A stretch of DNA of 64,000 nt from Lysobacter soli (GTDB taxonomy: Bacteria; Pseudomonadota; Gammaproteobacteria; Xanthomonadales; Xanthomonadaceae). The stretch lies in NCBI RefSeq assembly GCF_003382285.1, contig NZ_QTJR01000002.1:186001-250000 (forward strand), given 5' to 3'. Position numbers and translations under genes: made by a program. The notes beneath the pieces are model-generated. The model did no database searches and was not told where the DNA came from. It was given only the letters and a program-made list of their open reading frames with translations. Shown in pieces: positions 24,516 through 34,253 of the stretch (positions within the stretch are counted from its first letter, which is position 1; every line of letters begins with the position of its first letter).

Positions 24516-27262
24516 GGCTGTTCCTGTGCGCGGCTTTCGAGGGTAATGCTCGTGCCCTGCAGCGCATCGCTTTCCGCGCGCAGGGTGATGGTTCCGGTCG
24601 AACCCGGCACGGCGCGCACGATCGCGAGCGCCAGGCCACTGAACAGGCGACGTTCGTGCGAACCGAACGCCTCCATGTCGGTCGGGTCGCCGTTGTCGGT
24701 GGCGACGATCTCGCCGGGTCCTTCGAGCGTAAAGCGGATGCGGTTGCCCGCGTTCGGCACCGCAATGCCGTTGCGATCGACCACGCGCACGGTGACGAAG
24801 GACAGGTCGCGCCCGTCGTTCGCGATCACGCGACGATCCGCCACCGCGTCGATTCGCACCGGCGCATCGGCCGTACGCGTCGACGCGCTCGCCCACGGTT
24901 TGCCGTCCTTGTACGCCTGCACGCGGAGCTCGCCGGGCCGGTAAACGACATCGTCCCAGCGCAGCCGGTACTCGAACGGCGCCTTCTTCTTGCGGCCCTG
25001 CGACACGCCGTTGACGAACAGCTCCGCTTCGTCGCCCGAGGTGAACACGTGTACCGGCGTGACCTGGCCCTCGCGACCCCACCACGTCCAGTGGGGCAGC
25101 AGGTGCGCCATCGGCAGGTCGGGACGCCAGCGCGACTGGTACAGGTAGTAGCGATCCTTCGGGAAACCGGCGAGATCGACGATGCCCGAATACGAACTGC
25201 GCGAGTCGTAGTACGGCGTCGGCTCGCCCAGGTAATCGAAGCCGGTCCACACGAACTCGCCCGCGACGAACGGGTGGCGGTCCAGGCTCGCGAACACCTT
25301 GTCGGCGCTGGAGCCGAAATCCACCGCGTGCAGCTCGTACGCGCTGACCTGTCGGATTTTCGAATCGCCGCCGCTGCCATTGCGCACTGGCGCGCTCGTC
25401 TTGCCCGTCACCGGGAACAGGTACACGCCGCGACTGCTGAGCGCCGACGCGGTTTCGGTGCTGACGATCGCCTTGCCGGGGAACGCCGCATGGAAGGCGT
25501 CGTACTGCGGCGGCGTGCGGATGCGATCGGTGCCCTCGAATTCGGGTTCCTGGCGGATGCCTTCGCCCTGGTAATTGAGGCCGATCACATCGAGCTCGCG
25601 CGGTAGCGGCATGTCGGGCTTGGCCCAGTTCATCGCGTTGATCGTCGGGCGCGTCGGGTCTTCCTCGCGCACGATCGCATGCAGCTTGCGCGCGATTGCG
25701 GCGCCCGCTTCGCCCGTGTACTGCTCGCCGACCTCGTTGCCGACGCCCCACAAAACGACGGATGGATGATTGCGGTCGCGCCGCAGCATCGCGCGCAGGT
25801 CGGGTTCATGCCAATCGGGGAAAACAAGGTGGAAGTCGAGCGGCGTCTTCTTGCGTTCCCAGGAATCGAACACCTCGTCGACGACGAGAAAGCCCATGCG
25901 ATCGGCAAGTTCGAGCAGCTCGGGCGCCGGTGGGTTGTGCGCCATGCGCACGGCGTTGGCGCCCATCTCGCGCAGGATTTCCAGTTGCCGCTGCGCGGCG
26001 CGCACGTTGAACGCCGCGCCGAGCGCGCCGAGGTCGTGGTGGTTGTTCACGCCGCGGATCGCGATGCGCTCGCCGTTGACGAAGAGGCCTTCGTTCGCGT
26101 CGAAGCGGATCGTGCGGATGCCGAACGGCGTCTCGACGCGGTCGATCCCGCGGCCGCCGCGCGACACGGTCGTGACGGCGACATAGCGGTTCGGTTGCTG
26201 CGTCGGCGGCGGACCCCACAGGCGCGGGTTCGCGAGTGTCGTGGAGGCGGCGAGCGTCGCGCTGGAGGTCTTCGGGATGCGCGCGCGACCGTGATCGATG
26301 CGCGCCACCGCGCTACCGCGGCGTTCGCCGCTCGCATCGAGTTCGAAGATGTCGGTGCTTGCGGTGACGTCGGCGTCGCGCGGGGAATCGTTGTCGATCG
26401 ACACCTCCAGCGCGATCGTTGCTGCGTCCTTCGACACCTGCGGCGTGGTGACGCGCGTGCCCCAGTTCGCGACGTGCACCGGATCGGACTTCACCAGCCA
26501 TACGTTGCGATACAGGCCGGCGCCGGGATACCAGCGCGCCGATTCGGGCGGATTGTCGAGGCGGATCGCGAGCTGGTTCGCTCGGCCGGGCTTCACGTAG
26601 GGAGTGAGATCCACGCGCCATCCGTTGTAGCCGTACGGCCAGCCGCCGACGAGCTGGCCGTTGAGCCACACCGTCGCGTATGACATCGCGCCGTCGACGT
26701 TGAGGAGGATCGAGCGCCCAGCATCGCGCGTCGGGATGTCGAGCATGCGGCGGTACCACGCGGGGCCCCACGTCTGCAGGCGGCCCATGCCGCCGTACGG
26801 CCCGTCCTTGAGGAACGGACCGGCGATGGCCCAGTCGTGCGGCAGCGTGACGCGCTGCCAGCCGCTGTCGTCGAAACCGGCTTGCACGAAGGACACGTCG
26901 CCGCCGGGATTGCCTGCCGGGCGCACGTGATGCTTCGCCGGGTCGCGGATCAGCGGATTGGCGGTCGGCAGGATCCACGGCTTGAGCACGCGTGTGCCGT
27001 CCGTTGCCGTGACTTTGGCCGCTTCGTCGGGACGCGCATCGGCGTCCTTTCCGTCGGCGCTCTGTGCGACGTCGGGGCGGACGTCGTAATCCAGTCCCGT
27101 CGCGCCTGCGGGATCCCCTTTGTGGAAGCGCCAATCGGTGTCGAGGAGGATGCGTTCGCGGAGAGGCGGATCGGGCGACGCCGCATTCGCGCAGAGCGGT
27201 GCTGCAAGCGCGAAGCCAAGGCAGAACAGCGCAAGCACGACGCGCGAGCCCGCGACCCTCAC
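24512..27262 (-). CDS. GH2 beta-galactosidase-type glycoside hydrolase
   Basis: The 916-residue exported enzyme (signal peptide ending near LCANAA, residue 27) has the GH2 sugar-binding jelly roll (LPHDWAI, WYRRMLDIP), an Ig-like domain, the TIM barrel (GVNNHHDLGALGAAFN, MAHNPPAPELLELADRMGF) with acid/base E510 in LWGVGNEVGEQ and nucleophile E603 in VSTETAS, plus C-terminal DUF4982-type domains. It would remove galactosyl or a related side group from hemicellulose; some family relatives act on other sugars. The GTG start overlaps the uxaC stop (GTGA). Confidence 0.87.
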   Translation of the reverse strand: MRVAGSRVVLALFCLGFALAAPLCANAASPDPPLRERILLDTDWRFHKGDPAGATGLDYDVRPDVAQSADGKDADARPDEAAKVTATDGTRVLKPWILPTANPLIRDPAKHHVRPAGNPGGDVSFVQAGFDDSGWQRVTLPHDWAIAGPFLKDGPYGGMGRLQTWGPAWYRRMLDIPTRDAGRSILLNVDGAMSYATVWLNGQLVGGWPYGYNGWRVDLTPYVKPGRANQLAIRLDNPPESARWYPGAGLYRNVWLVKSDPVHVANWGTRVTTPQVSKDAATIALEVSIDNDSPRDADVTASTDIFELDASGERRGSAVARIDHGRARIPKTSSATLAASTTLANPRLWGPPPTQQPNRYVAVTTVSRGGRGIDRVETPFGIRTIRFDANEGLFVNGERIAIRGVNNHHDLGALGAAFNVRAAQRQLEILREMGANAVRMAHNPPAPELLELADRMGFLVVDEVFDSWERKKTPLDFHLVFPDWHEPDLRAMLRRDRNHPSVVLWGVGNEVGEQYTGEAGAAIARKLHAIVREEDPTRPTINAMNWAKPDMPLPRELDVIGLNYQGEGIRQEPEFEGTDRIRTPPQYDAFHAAFPGKAIVSTETASALSSRGVYLFPVTGKTSAPVRNGSGGDSKIRQVSAYELHAVDFGSSADKVFASLDRHPFVAGEFVWTGFDYLGEPTPYYDSRSSYSGIVDLAGFPKDRYYLYQSRWRPDLPMAHLLPHWTWWGREGQVTPVHVFTSGDEAELFVNGVSQGRKKKAPFEYRLRWDDVVYRPGELRVQAYKDGKPWASASTRTADAPVRIDAVADRRVIANDGRDLSFVTVRVVDRNGIAVPNAGNRIRFTLEGPGEIVATDNGDPTDMEAFGSHERRLFSGLALAIVRAVPGSTGTITLRAESDALQGTSITLESRAQEQP

Positions 27263-28674
27263 AACCGATACGCCTTCTTCGGCAGCCGGTAGGCGAGGTC
27301 GATCGCGACGTCCACGGCTTCGTCCTCGTCCATGCGATGTTCCGCGACAAGCTTGCCAAGGAAGGCGCAATCGATGCGGCGCGCCACGTCGTGCCGCGCC
27401 GGGATCGACAGGAACGCGCGCGTGTCGTCGTTGAAGCCGATGGTGTTGTAGAACCCGCCGCTGGCGAGCGTCTGCTCGCGGAAACGCCACATGCCCTCGG
27501 GCGCATCGTGGAACCACCATGCCGGACCGAGGAACAGCGTGGGGTAGTGGCCCGCGAGCGGCGCGAGTTCGCGGCTGTACGTGCTCTCGTCCAGCGTGAA
27601 GAGGATGACGTTCAGGCGCGGGTCGTTGCCGAAGCGGTCCAGCAGCGGCTTCAATGCGTGCACGTACTCGGTGCGCAGCGGGATGTCGGCGCCCTTGTCG
27701 CGACCGTAGCGATCGAACAGGCCGGCGTTGTGGTTGCGGAAGCAGCCCGGATGAATCTGCATGACCAGGCCATCGTCCAGGCTCATCGCCGCCATTTCCG
27801 TGAGGATCTGCGCGCGGAACAGCTCGGCCTGCGCCGGCGTCGCGCCGCCGCGCACGACCGTGTCGAACAGCTTGCGTGCTTCATCCGGCGGCAGATTCGC
27901 CGTCGCCGCAGACGGATGGCCGTGGTCGGTCGACGTCGCGCCCATGCGCTTGAAGAACTCGCGACGCTGGCGATGCGCGCGCAGGTAGCCGTCCCAGGTA
28001 TAGACGTTCTCGCCGGTGATCTCGCCGAAGCGCTGCAGCGCCGACGGGAACTGCTCGTGCTCGGGATCCACTACCGGATCCGGGCGATACGCGGTGATGA
28101 CGCGGCCCTTCCAGCCGCTGTCGACGATCGACTGGTGATGCTCCAGCGACTCCAGCGGCGATTCAGTGGTGGCGATGACTTCGATGTTGAAGCGCTCGAA
28201 CAACGCGCGCGGCGTGAACTGCGCCGTCTGCAACGCCTCTGTGATGCGGTTGTAGTAGGTATCGGCCGTGCTTTCGTCGAGCCGCTGGCGCAGTCCGAAC
28301 ACCTCGTAGAAAACGTGGTTAAGCCACATCGACGACGGCGTGCCGCGGAAAAGGTGAAAGTGGCGCGCGAACACGCGCCACGCCGCGCGCGGATCGACAT
28401 TCGCGCGCGAGCCGTCCGCACGCGGGATGCCCAGCTCGTCGAGCGACACGCCCTGGCTGTAGAGCATGCGGAAGACGTAGTGATCCGGCACCAGCAGCAG
28501 TTCGGTCGCGTTGGCGAAGGGTGCGTTGGTCGCGAACCACGACGGATCGGTATGGCCGTGCGGGCTCACGATCGGCAGCGCCGCCACTTCGCGATACAGG
28601 CGGCGCGCGATGTCGCGCGTGGTCGCGTCGCTGGGAAACAGGCGGTCTTCGTGGAGATGGAGGGCGGTGCTCAT
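27259..28674 (-). CDS. uxaC: glucuronate isomerase
   Basis: The 471-residue cytoplasmic enzyme converts D-glucuronate to D-fructuronate (and galacturonate to tagaturonate). It shows the amidohydrolase-type metal motif SPHGHTDPSWF (H39, H41), YRPDPVVDPE, IHPGCFRNHNAG and LGPAWWFHDAPEGMWRFREQ. Length equals that of the E. coli protein. It sits third from the middle of the minus-strand operon and links the GH67/GH115 products to UxuB and ManD. Confidence 0.96.
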   Translation of the reverse strand: MSTALHLHEDRLFPSDATTRDIARRLYREVAALPIVSPHGHTDPSWFATNAPFANATELLLVPDHYVFRMLYSQGVSLDELGIPRADGSRANVDPRAAWRVFARHFHLFRGTPSSMWLNHVFYEVFGLRQRLDESTADTYYNRITEALQTAQFTPRALFERFNIEVIATTESPLESLEHHQSIVDSGWKGRVITAYRPDPVVDPEHEQFPSALQRFGEITGENVYTWDGYLRAHRQRREFFKRMGATSTDHGHPSAATANLPPDEARKLFDTVVRGGATPAQAELFRAQILTEMAAMSLDDGLVMQIHPGCFRNHNAGLFDRYGRDKGADIPLRTEYVHALKPLLDRFGNDPRLNVILFTLDESTYSRELAPLAGHYPTLFLGPAWWFHDAPEGMWRFREQTLASGGFYNTIGFNDDTRAFLSIPARHDVARRIDCAFLGKLVAEHRMDEDEAVDVAIDLAYRLPKKAYRL

Positions 28675-28718
28675 GATGGACTCGTCTGTTGTGTTCTGAG
28701 CTGCGTTGCGTTGGTTTC

Positions 28719-28745
28719 GTTATTCCCGCGCAGGCGGGAATCCAT
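28719..28745. repeat. palindromic repeat between GH115 and uxaC genes
   Basis: ATTCCCGCGCAGGCGGGAAT forms a hairpin with 8-bp arms (TTCCCGCG..GGCGGGAA). It is a half-size copy of the family found at 7439 and 15821. The gap it occupies (112 bp) is the only long one inside the operon. Confidence 0.75.
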
Positions 28746-28786
28746 AAGTGTCGACTGCGTTTACGGCGTTGTGGAGCAAGCTGGCT

Positions 28787-31648
28787 TCAAAGTTTCGGGC
28801 TCTCCACGGGGCCAAGATAGCTCTGCCGCGCTCCGTCCCGTGCGATCTCCACGCGCTGCAGAACCACGCCCGGATCGACGCGCCAGATGCGCAGCGTGCG
28901 ATTGCCCGCCTTCGCATCGTGGCGCGAGGTGCCGACGTACACACTGTCGCTCACCGCGCGTTCCCAGCCCCTGAAATCCGCATGGCCGGGCGTCGGGTCG
29001 CTCTTCACGGTGACGATCTTCGGCGCTTCATCGTCGATGGACACCGCGTAGCGCAGGCCGCCGCGATGCTGGAAATCCAGCGTCGGCGACATGACCACGC
29101 GCACGTTGATGACGCCGTCGCGCGACAGATGAATCGGGTATTCGAGCCACGACCCGCGTTCGTCGGTGGTGCCGGCCGGTGCCGTCACCGGGAACGAGGT
29201 TACGCCCGACAGCGTGCGGCCCAAGTTGGGAATCGTGCGCCACTGCACGCCGTCACTGGCGACGACGCGTGCATGGTGCTCGGCCTCGATGGCGATTCGA
29301 CCGTCGCTTTCGACGAAGCCGCGGATCGTGTCGGCATTCGCGCGTTGCTCGATCGGGACATCGATCGATACGCGCGTGCCTTCATCGCCGCGTAGCGTGA
29401 CGCGTGCAGTGCGTGCGTTCGCGGGAACCGCGTTCCAGTCGATCTCGACACGCAGCGCGAGTTCGTCATCGACCTCACCCGTGGCCGGCGACACGCGCAG
29501 CCACGGTTGTGAGGCGGAGGCTTCGAAGCGGAACGGCTTCATGCCACGGTTGAACACCGTGACCTCGCGCGATCGATGGGCGAGGGCATCCAGCGGCGGC
29601 AGTGCAGCAGTGGATTTCGTGCCCGGCCACGCCGCCGCGTCGCCTTCGATCGCGACGCCCATCGACGCGGCGGTCTTCGGCGTCACCGTCTCCAGCGTCG
29701 GCACGATGTTGCGGTCGGGCTGCTGCCAGCCCGTGTAGCCGATGCGGGGCTGCGACATCATGTGGACCCACTTGCCGCCGGCGATGTCGTGCTCGTAGAC
29801 ACGTGCGAGTTCGGCATCGCGCGCGAACAGCGAGCGCGCGAGCTCGCCCTGCGCGTTCGCCGAGACACGTCCCTGGTTCGCATACAGCCGGTTGCGGCCG
29901 GTCGCCACGTACATCGCGGTGAGGTTCGCGCTGGCGGCGATAGGGTATTCGACGAGCTGGTAGTACGCATCCCGATACTGCGGGCCAAGCGCGGCCCCGA
30001 TCGCGCGCGTGCGCTCGACCAGCGCGTTCCAGTCGGCGTTGATGCGATCGGCCTCGTCGTCGTTCACCAGGCTGAAGGTCTCCGGCGACAGCAGTTCCGG
30101 CTTGCGGCGCGCGTTGTACTGCGTGTAGCGCGTGAGCAGTTCGCCGATCTCCCGCGCGTGCTGCGGGCCGAACTGCTCGGCCGCCCAATGCGCGGGATAG
30201 CGCGCGAGCTCGTCGATTCCGAGTGCTTCCGGCTTCCACGCGTAGTCGAGGAAGAACGAAATCGGGAACTCCATCGGCTTCAGGTCGCCGACGTTGACGA
30301 TCCACAGCTGTCGCGCGCCGTACTCGTACGCCAGGTGCATCTGCTCCCACGTGCGCTCGATCTGCGTCGTGTTGAGCCATTTGTAGTTGCGCGGCCCACC
30401 GACGTAATCGAAGTGGTAATACACGCCATAGCCACCGCCGCGCGTTTCGCCGGGCTTCGGCAGGCGTCGGAGGTTGCCCCAGTTGTCGTCGGCGAACAGC
30501 AGCGTGACGTCGTCCGGAACCTTCATGCCCGCGTCGAAGTAGTCCTGCACTTCCTTGTAGAGCGCCCACACCTGCGGTGTCTGCTCCGGCGGCTTGCCGG
30601 TAAGGTCGGCCAGGATGTTGCGCTGGTCGGCGACGATGGTCTGCAGCAGGTCGATGGCGGTGTCTTGCGCCATCGGTTCGTCGCCGTCGCCGCGCATGCC
30701 CAGCGTCACCACGCTTTCGTGCGAGCCCATGCGCGCGATGCCGTCGCGCCAGAAGGCGCGCAGGTTGTCGGCATTCTTCGTGTAGTCCCATGCGCCCTGG
30801 CCGTGGCGTTTCCACTCCACGTGCGCGCGCATCATCGGTTCGTGGTGGCTGGTGCCGATGACGATGCCGTATTCGTCGGCGAGCTGCGGATTGCGCGGGT
30901 CGTCGTCGGCGAACGCGCGGCCCCACATCGCCGGCCACAGGTAATTGCCCTTCAGGCGCAGCACGAGTTCGAACACGCGCTCGTAGAACTGGTGGTTCGG
31001 CCCGCCGTAGGTGGCCTTCATCCAGCCGCCGAGCGCGGGATCCTCGTCGTTGAGGAAGATGCCGCGATAGCGCACCTGCGGTGCATCGATGAAGCGACCC
31101 GGTGCGATGTAGCGCGTGCTGCGCGCCTGCACCGGCACATCGGCCCACCAGTTCCACGGCGACACGCCGATCCGGCGCGAGACTTCGTACAGGCCGAAGA
31201 TCGTGCCGCGCTTGTCGGCGCCGGCGACGATCAACGCGCGATCGATGCCGGGCTCGGGACGCTCCACGACCTGCAGCAGGTAGCCTTCCCAGGTGTTCGC
31301 GACGCCGCGCGTGTCGAGCGCGTGCTTCGCGACGATGCGATCGATGCGCGGACTGTGGCCGAGCGTGCCGGCGATGATCGCGGTCTTCGTCGTTTTTGGA
31401 TTCGTGTGCGCACCGGCGACTTTTGCAAGGTCGCCCGCGACGTCGCGCGCCGCACGCAGAACGCCGGGGAAATCCGCGTCGTCGACGATCACGCGCGCGA
31501 CGCGGCCGTTGTCGACCAGCGCGAGCGCGCCGGCCACCGCGTCGTCGCAAATCGCGGCAGGCTGCGTGCAGTTGTCCGCCGCGCGCGACACGACGGGCGA
31601 GAAGGACAGCACGAGCGCCGCGATGGCGGCCGACGCGGACGACCTCAT
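28787..31648 (-). CDS. GH115 alpha-glucuronidase
   Basis: GH115 enzymes remove (4-O-methyl-)glucuronic acid also from internal xylose residues of xylan, unlike GH67. The 953-residue protein has a signal peptide ending SRAAD (about residue 23), the family blocks YEVSRRIGVSPWNWWADVPV, RYRGIFLNDEDPALGGW, GNYLWPAMWGRAF, SHHEPMMRAHVEW and DDNWGNLRRLP, and C-terminal beta-sandwich domains from about 780. Its start overlaps the stop of the upstream GH10 gene (ATGA). Confidence 0.94.
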   Translation of the reverse strand: MRSSASAAIAALVLSFSPVVSRAADNCTQPAAICDDAVAGALALVDNGRVARVIVDDADFPGVLRAARDVAGDLAKVAGAHTNPKTTKTAIIAGTLGHSPRIDRIVAKHALDTRGVANTWEGYLLQVVERPEPGIDRALIVAGADKRGTIFGLYEVSRRIGVSPWNWWADVPVQARSTRYIAPGRFIDAPQVRYRGIFLNDEDPALGGWMKATYGGPNHQFYERVFELVLRLKGNYLWPAMWGRAFADDDPRNPQLADEYGIVIGTSHHEPMMRAHVEWKRHGQGAWDYTKNADNLRAFWRDGIARMGSHESVVTLGMRGDGDEPMAQDTAIDLLQTIVADQRNILADLTGKPPEQTPQVWALYKEVQDYFDAGMKVPDDVTLLFADDNWGNLRRLPKPGETRGGGYGVYYHFDYVGGPRNYKWLNTTQIERTWEQMHLAYEYGARQLWIVNVGDLKPMEFPISFFLDYAWKPEALGIDELARYPAHWAAEQFGPQHAREIGELLTRYTQYNARRKPELLSPETFSLVNDDEADRINADWNALVERTRAIGAALGPQYRDAYYQLVEYPIAASANLTAMYVATGRNRLYANQGRVSANAQGELARSLFARDAELARVYEHDIAGGKWVHMMSQPRIGYTGWQQPDRNIVPTLETVTPKTAASMGVAIEGDAAAWPGTKSTAALPPLDALAHRSREVTVFNRGMKPFRFEASASQPWLRVSPATGEVDDELALRVEIDWNAVPANARTARVTLRGDEGTRVSIDVPIEQRANADTIRGFVESDGRIAIEAEHHARVVASDGVQWRTIPNLGRTLSGVTSFPVTAPAGTTDERGSWLEYPIHLSRDGVINVRVVMSPTLDFQHRGGLRYAVSIDDEAPKIVTVKSDPTPGHADFRGWERAVSDSVYVGTSRHDAKAGNRTLRIWRVDPGVVLQRVEIARDGARQSYLGPVESPKL

Positions 31649-32649
31649 TGCGCGGGCTTCGCCGCCGTGCCGCGCACGTACTCGCGCAGCCACTGCAACG
31701 CGGGCCGCTCGCTGCCGTCCTTGCGCACGAGGTAGGCCTTTTCCTTCTGGCGCCACAGGCCCGGGCGGAAACCCCACAGCGTCACGCCCTTCACGGCCGG
31801 ATGCTCCCAGAACACCGGGAAGATGCGCTGGTAATCCTTCAGCTGCTGCTCGTCGGTCGGGCCGTCGATGTCCAGTTCGGTGACGTAGATCGGCAGGCCG
31901 CTTTCGGCGAGCAGGTCGAGGTTCGCCTTGTGCACCGACATCGGCACGTCGGGCGTCGTCGCGAACGCGTGGCCCTGCACGCCGATGCCGTCGAGCAGGT
32001 TGTCGCGCCGCAGGATGTCGATGATCTCGCGGTAGCGCTTCGTCGCGTCGGGCTTGTTGGTGATGTTGTAGTCGTTGATGAGCAGCTTGGCATTCGGGAA
32101 GTGCTTGCGCGCGAGGCGATAGGACTCGACGATCCAGTCCCAGCCGGTCGCGCCGCTGCCGCCGAGCGCTTCGATGTAGTTGCCGCCGCCCTTGTCGTCC
32201 TTGTTCGGCGGATCGTTGAGCGGCTCGTTGACGACTTCGACGTAATCGAGGTCGGGATAACGCTCCGCCACGGCGGCGAACCACTCCTCGATTTCCTCAC
32301 GCTGTTCGGCGACGGGGAGCTTCTCGATCCACTCCGGCTGCTGGTTGCCCCACACCATCACGTGCATCTGGAAGGGCAGGTGGTGGTCCTTCGCGACGCG
32401 GTACGCCTCGTCTAGCCCGCGCCAGTCCATGCGGTCGCGACGTTTTTCGACTTCGCCCCACTTGCCGGCGTTTTCCGGCGTGACCTTGTTCCAGTAGACC
32501 GTGAAGTCCTTCGCCTGCGGTTTGCCGTAGGCGCTGCCCAGGAACTTCGCGTTGCCGGCGGCGAGCTGCGTCGGGGCCGCCTGCTGTGCGAACGCGGGCG
32601 ACAGCGCGGTGGCGAGCAGTGCGAACAGGATCGTGTGGCGGTGTTTCAT
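31645..32649 (-). CDS. GH10 endo-1,4-beta-xylanase (second copy)
   Basis: The 334-residue enzyme is exported (signal peptide 1-21, ALSPAFA) and is a short GH10 barrel: acid/base E142 in VEVVNEPLND, nucleophile E258 in YVTELDIDGP, VQGHAFATTP and a terminal LWGFRPGLWRQ. It is clearly diverged from the other GH10 in the same operon: the FNAITAENVMK block is replaced by YWNKVTPENAGKW. It is similar in shape to the small extracellular xylanases of Xanthomonas. It starts 31 bp after exuT. Confidence 0.95.
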   Translation of the reverse strand: MKHRHTILFALLATALSPAFAQQAAPTQLAAGNAKFLGSAYGKPQAKDFTVYWNKVTPENAGKWGEVEKRRDRMDWRGLDEAYRVAKDHHLPFQMHVMVWGNQQPEWIEKLPVAEQREEIEEWFAAVAERYPDLDYVEVVNEPLNDPPNKDDKGGGNYIEALGGSGATGWDWIVESYRLARKHFPNAKLLINDYNITNKPDATKRYREIIDILRRDNLLDGIGVQGHAFATTPDVPMSVHKANLDLLAESGLPIYVTELDIDGPTDEQQLKDYQRIFPVFWEHPAVKGVTLWGFRPGLWRQKEKAYLVRKDGSERPALQWLREYVRGTAAKPAQ

Positions 32650-32680
32650 TCGATTCCCCTGTGGAGATGGAGGCGGCGCG

Positions 32681-33982
32681 TCACGCGGCCGGCGCGCGTT
32701 CGAACGCGGCCGGCTGCAACTTCGGAACGAGCAGGTGCACGACTGCGAGCGCGACCAGGTACGCGCAGCCGGCGATGAGGAAGATGCGCGCGTAGCTGCC
32801 GGTGGATTCCAGCTGCGCGCCGGTGAAGACCGACATCAGCATGCCGCCGACCGCGCCGGCGAAACCGCCGATGCCGACCACGGACGCGACCGCGTGGCGC
32901 GGGAACATGTCCGAAGGCAGGGTGAACACGTTCGCCGACCAGCCCTGATGGCCGGCCATGGCGAGGCCGATCAGCGCCACGGCGATCCACAGGCTGTCGA
33001 CCTGCGTGACCAGCACGATCGGCGCCACGCACAGCGCGCAGGTGAGCATCGCGCCCTTGCGCGCGCGGTTCACGTCCCAGCCCATGCGCATGAAGCGCCC
33101 CGCGAGCCAGCCGCCGGCGATGCTGCCCACGTCGGCCATCAGGTACACCACGATCATCGGCAGGCCAATCGTGCTGAGCGAGAGCTTGTATTCCGACGCG
33201 AGGAACTTGCCGAGCCAGAACAGGAACAGCCACCACACCGGATCGGTGATGAACTTCGCCGCGACGAACGCCCACGCCTGGCGATGACGCAGCAGCTGCA
33301 GCCACGGCACCTTCACCGTCGGCTCGGGCGGATCGCTGCGGATGTAGTCGAGTTCGGCCTTCGTCAGCTTCGGCTGGTCGTCGGGCGTGCGATACGTGAG
33401 AAGCCATCCGGCGAGCCACGTGGCGCTGAGCACGCCGGTGAACAGGAACGCCGCCTGCCAGCCCCACGTCGCGGCGATGACCGGAACCAGCAGTGGCGCG
33501 AGCACCGCGCCGACGTTGGAGCCCGCGTTGAACACGCCGACCGCGAGCGCGCGTTCGCGACGCGGGAACCATTCGGCGACGGTTTTGATGGCCGCGGGAA
33601 AGTTGCCGGCTTCGCCCAGCCCCAGCGCGAAACGCGCGGCTGCGAAACCGACGACGCTGCCGGCCAGCGAGTGCGCCATCGCGGCGAGGCTCCATACGCT
33701 GATGGCGATGGCGTAACCGATGCGCGTGCCGAAGCGGTCGATGATCGCGCCGGTGCACAGCAGGCCGATCGCGTACGCCGCCTGGAACGAGGTGACGATG
33801 TAGCCGTACTCGATCTCGTTCCAACCGATCTCGGTCTGCAGGAACGGCGCGAGCACGCCGAGCACCTGGCGGTCGACGTAGTTGATCGTCGTGGCCGCCA
33901 GCAGCATCGCGCAGACGCGCCAGCGGTACTTGCCGACTCTGGCGGTTCGCGTGGCGACCCCTTGGGAGGCGGTGTCATTCAT
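32681..33982 (-). CDS. exuT: hexuronate:H+ symporter, MFS anion:cation family
   Basis: The 433-residue protein has the ACS-family signature of ExuT: RWRVCAMLLAATTINYVDRQVLGVLAP in helix 1, RFALGLGEAGNFPAAIKTVAEWFPRRERALAVG, and GAGxxLAPL-type helix 5. Twelve helices are expected. It would import glucuronate (or glucuronate-containing products) released by GH67 and GH115. It is first in the seven-gene minus-strand operon and its promoter region has a xyl-box 97 bp upstream. A start further upstream in the same frame (34093) lacks support. Confidence 0.92.
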   Translation of the reverse strand: MNDTASQGVATRTARVGKYRWRVCAMLLAATTINYVDRQVLGVLAPFLQTEIGWNEIEYGYIVTSFQAAYAIGLLCTGAIIDRFGTRIGYAIAISVWSLAAMAHSLAGSVVGFAAARFALGLGEAGNFPAAIKTVAEWFPRRERALAVGVFNAGSNVGAVLAPLLVPVIAATWGWQAAFLFTGVLSATWLAGWLLTYRTPDDQPKLTKAELDYIRSDPPEPTVKVPWLQLLRHRQAWAFVAAKFITDPVWWLFLFWLGKFLASEYKLSLSTIGLPMIVVYLMADVGSIAGGWLAGRFMRMGWDVNRARKGAMLTCALCVAPIVLVTQVDSLWIAVALIGLAMAGHQGWSANVFTLPSDMFPRHAVASVVGIGGFAGAVGGMLMSVFTGAQLESTGSYARIFLIAGCAYLVALAVVHLLVPKLQPAAFERAPAA

Positions 33983-34078
33983 GGAAATGCGCCCGTTCTG
34001 CGCGCATGCGGGGAGGGACGTGGGGCATCGGCGCGAGGTCCTCCTGCACGCATGGCAGGTGTGGAATGACGGGGAAAG

Positions 34079-34092
34079 TGGTAGCGCTATCA
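34079..34092. promoter_or_regulatory. predicted XylR operator (xyl-box) 3, for the exuT operon
   Basis: TGGTAGCGCTATCA is a near-palindrome with the TAGCGCTA core, 97 bp upstream of the exuT start. Confidence 0.72.
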
Positions 34093-34239
34093 CCGCCGGG
34101 CAGGGAATCGGTGCCCGGCAATACGCGCCACCCCCATATCCAACCTGCTTTCAGGGCGAAACGTCATGCTGCGTTGCGACAAATCCGCGTAGACACGTCC
34201 CGGAATTCCATGTCGCACCGCAGCGTGCGGCCGGATAAA

Positions 34240-34253
34240 TGGTAGCGCTACCA
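34240..34253. promoter_or_regulatory. predicted XylR operator (xyl-box) 4, for the TonB receptor gene
   Basis: TGGTAGCGCTACCA is a perfect 14-bp palindrome, extended to 16 bp by flanking A and T (34239-34254). It lies about 120 bp before the chosen receptor start. Confidence 0.8.
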
